From: JAAZFZ01 sp035647435
Lineage (GTDB): Bacteria; Bacillota; Clostridia; Oscillospirales; Acutalibacteraceae
NCBI GenBank assembly: GCA_035647435.1
Contig: DASRNM010000029.1
Location: 1-5,365, forward strand
Length of the DNA stretch: 5,365 nt
Direction of reading: 5' to 3'
Shown here: one piece after another, positions 4,752 through 5,365 of the stretch
Position numbering within the stretch: the first letter of the stretch is position 1
Layout of the letters: every line of letters begins with the position of its first letter
Notes under the pieces: generated by a model
Told to the model about the DNA's origin: nothing
The model's input: the letters and a program-made list of their open reading frames with translations, nothing else
Databases searched by the model: none
Made by a program: the position numbers and the translations under genes

Positions 4752-5291
4752 TTGCAGACAGATAAAATCATAGGTTTTTTAGAAACAGACACCTTAAGCG
4801 TAACCTTTTCTTCAAAAGGATTAAAATATTTATCTTTAAGAAACAATAATGGCAATGAATTAATAGATTTAAAAAACTTTGATAAAGTGAAAGCACAAAA
4901 CCCCATGATAAACATGATAATTAAAGAAACATTGAACTTTTTGGAAACAGGAACACACCATATGCTATTGGATTTAAAGGATTTTACACCTTTTCAGCAA
5001 ACAGTTTTTGAAGCTGCAAGCAAAATTGGTGTGGGGGAAATTTGCACTTATAAAGAACTAGCACAGATGATAGAAAAGCCAGGTGCGGCACAAGCTGTTG
5101 GGAGTGCGGTTGCAAAGAACCCAGTTGCTTATTTTATACCAACCCATAGGGTAATTCCTCAAAAAGGCATCGCAATATGTAGAAGCGGAGCGGGGTTTTT
5201 AAGGGACAAGCTTTTGACACTTGAAGGGCATGATGTTGAAAAGCTCAGAGGCAATTATGTGTGCAAAAGGAACAAATGCTGTTCAGAATGA
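4752..5291 (+). CDS. O6-alkylguanine-DNA alkyltransferase-like protein lacking the acceptor cysteine, 179 residues
   Basis: The protein has the two-part layout of Ogt/MGMT: an N-terminal beta-rich domain (about 1-75) and the C-terminal DNA-binding domain (about 78-165, from FTPFQQTVFEAASKIGVGE). Visible landmarks are TYKELAQMI with the helix-turn-helix Tyr, the Asn-hinge NP at 123-124, HRV, a SGAGFLRDKLL loop and LEG with the buried Glu. Two key residues differ. The acceptor cysteine of PCHRV is Thr131 (PTHRV, codon ACC at 5142-5144), and the arginine finger of A-R-A-V is Gln114 (codon CAA at 5091-5093). Without the cysteine it cannot take up an alkyl group, so it is probably an alkyltransferase-like damage sensor or an unrelated DNA-binding derivative. 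Known ATL proteins have Trp at this place and keep the Arg. The frame is intact. A C-x5-CC cluster lies at the C-terminus. It has its own promoter and is not tied to the SulP gene. Confidence 0.88.
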   Translation: MQTDKIIGFLETDTLSVTFSSKGLKYLSLRNNNGNELIDLKNFDKVKAQNPMINMIIKETLNFLETGTHHMLLDLKDFTPFQQTVFEAASKIGVGEICTYKELAQMIEKPGAAQAVGSAVAKNPVAYFIPTHRVIPQKGIAICRSGAGFLRDKLLTLEGHDVEKLRGNYVCKRNKCCSE

Positions 5292-5298
5292 TCTGAAC
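5281..5298 (+). repeat. Short hairpin over the stop codon of the alkyltransferase-like gene
   Basis: GTTCAG (5281-5286) and CTGAAC (5293-5298) form a 6-bp stem with a 6-nt loop that contains the TGA stop. No T tract follows, so it is at best a weak terminator. The remaining 67 bases to the window end show no gene or further signal. Confidence 0.3.
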
Positions 5299-5365
5299 AT
5301 GAAAGTTCTATTAATAAATTGAAGACAACTAAACCTAAAAACGAGAATAGAGAACATTGCAAAAC

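Noticed and set aside
4676..4915. 79-residue minus-strand reading frame
   Set aside because: It is antisense to the N-terminus and promoter of the alkyltransferase-like gene, with no independent support.
1..5365. CRISPR array, tRNA or rRNA genes
   Set aside because: No regularly spaced direct repeats, no cloverleaf-like arm sets and no conserved rRNA segments were seen on either strand.

Overview
The window looks like a moderately AT-rich chromosome segment from an anaerobic, spore-forming Bacillota (Clostridia-like). Four things point that way: the tail of a BclA-type collagen-like spore-surface protein, a MinD-superfamily ATPase beside an MBL-fold hydrolase (a pairing common in anaerobes), a VirB4/TraE-type conjugation ATPase fragment, and tails of large serine recombinases of the kind found on Clostridia integrative elements. 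The genus cannot be set from the sequence alone.

Left part (1-1400) is a mosaic of gene pieces. On the minus strand, an MBL-fold hydrolase gene runs off the left edge and is preceded by the C-terminal 40% of a MinD-superfamily ATPase. The ATPase breaks off near 420, where the sequence switches to the middle of a plus-strand VirB4-like ATPase (about 420-1155). That piece in turn switches near 1151-1157 to the last 80 or so residues of a BclA-type protein, which ends at 1399 and is followed by a hairpin. All three pieces have clean reading frames, so the joins are either recent or an assembly artefact.

Middle part (1400-2900) is a graveyard of mobile-element and gene remnants. Two decayed tails of minus-strand large serine recombinases (about 1615-1790 and 2185-2265) flank an intact 83-residue plus-strand gene of unknown function. 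Strong hairpins lie downstream of, or around, these tails. A minus-strand terminator at 2311-2354 has no surviving gene to serve. Next comes a broken small membrane-protein gene (DUF7670-like) with an ATA where its start codon should be, a one-base frameshift and an apparent internal deletion.

Right part (2900-5365) holds the only two intact genes of recognisable function. One is a 549-residue SulP-family anion transporter with a C-terminal STAS domain. The other is a 179-residue relative of O6-alkylguanine-DNA alkyltransferase with its own likely promoter. In the latter the acceptor cysteine of the PCHRV motif is threonine and the usual arginine finger is glutamine, so it is probably an alkyltransferase-like, non-catalytic DNA-binding protein. 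I see no operon linking the two. No CRISPR array, tRNA or rRNA was found.
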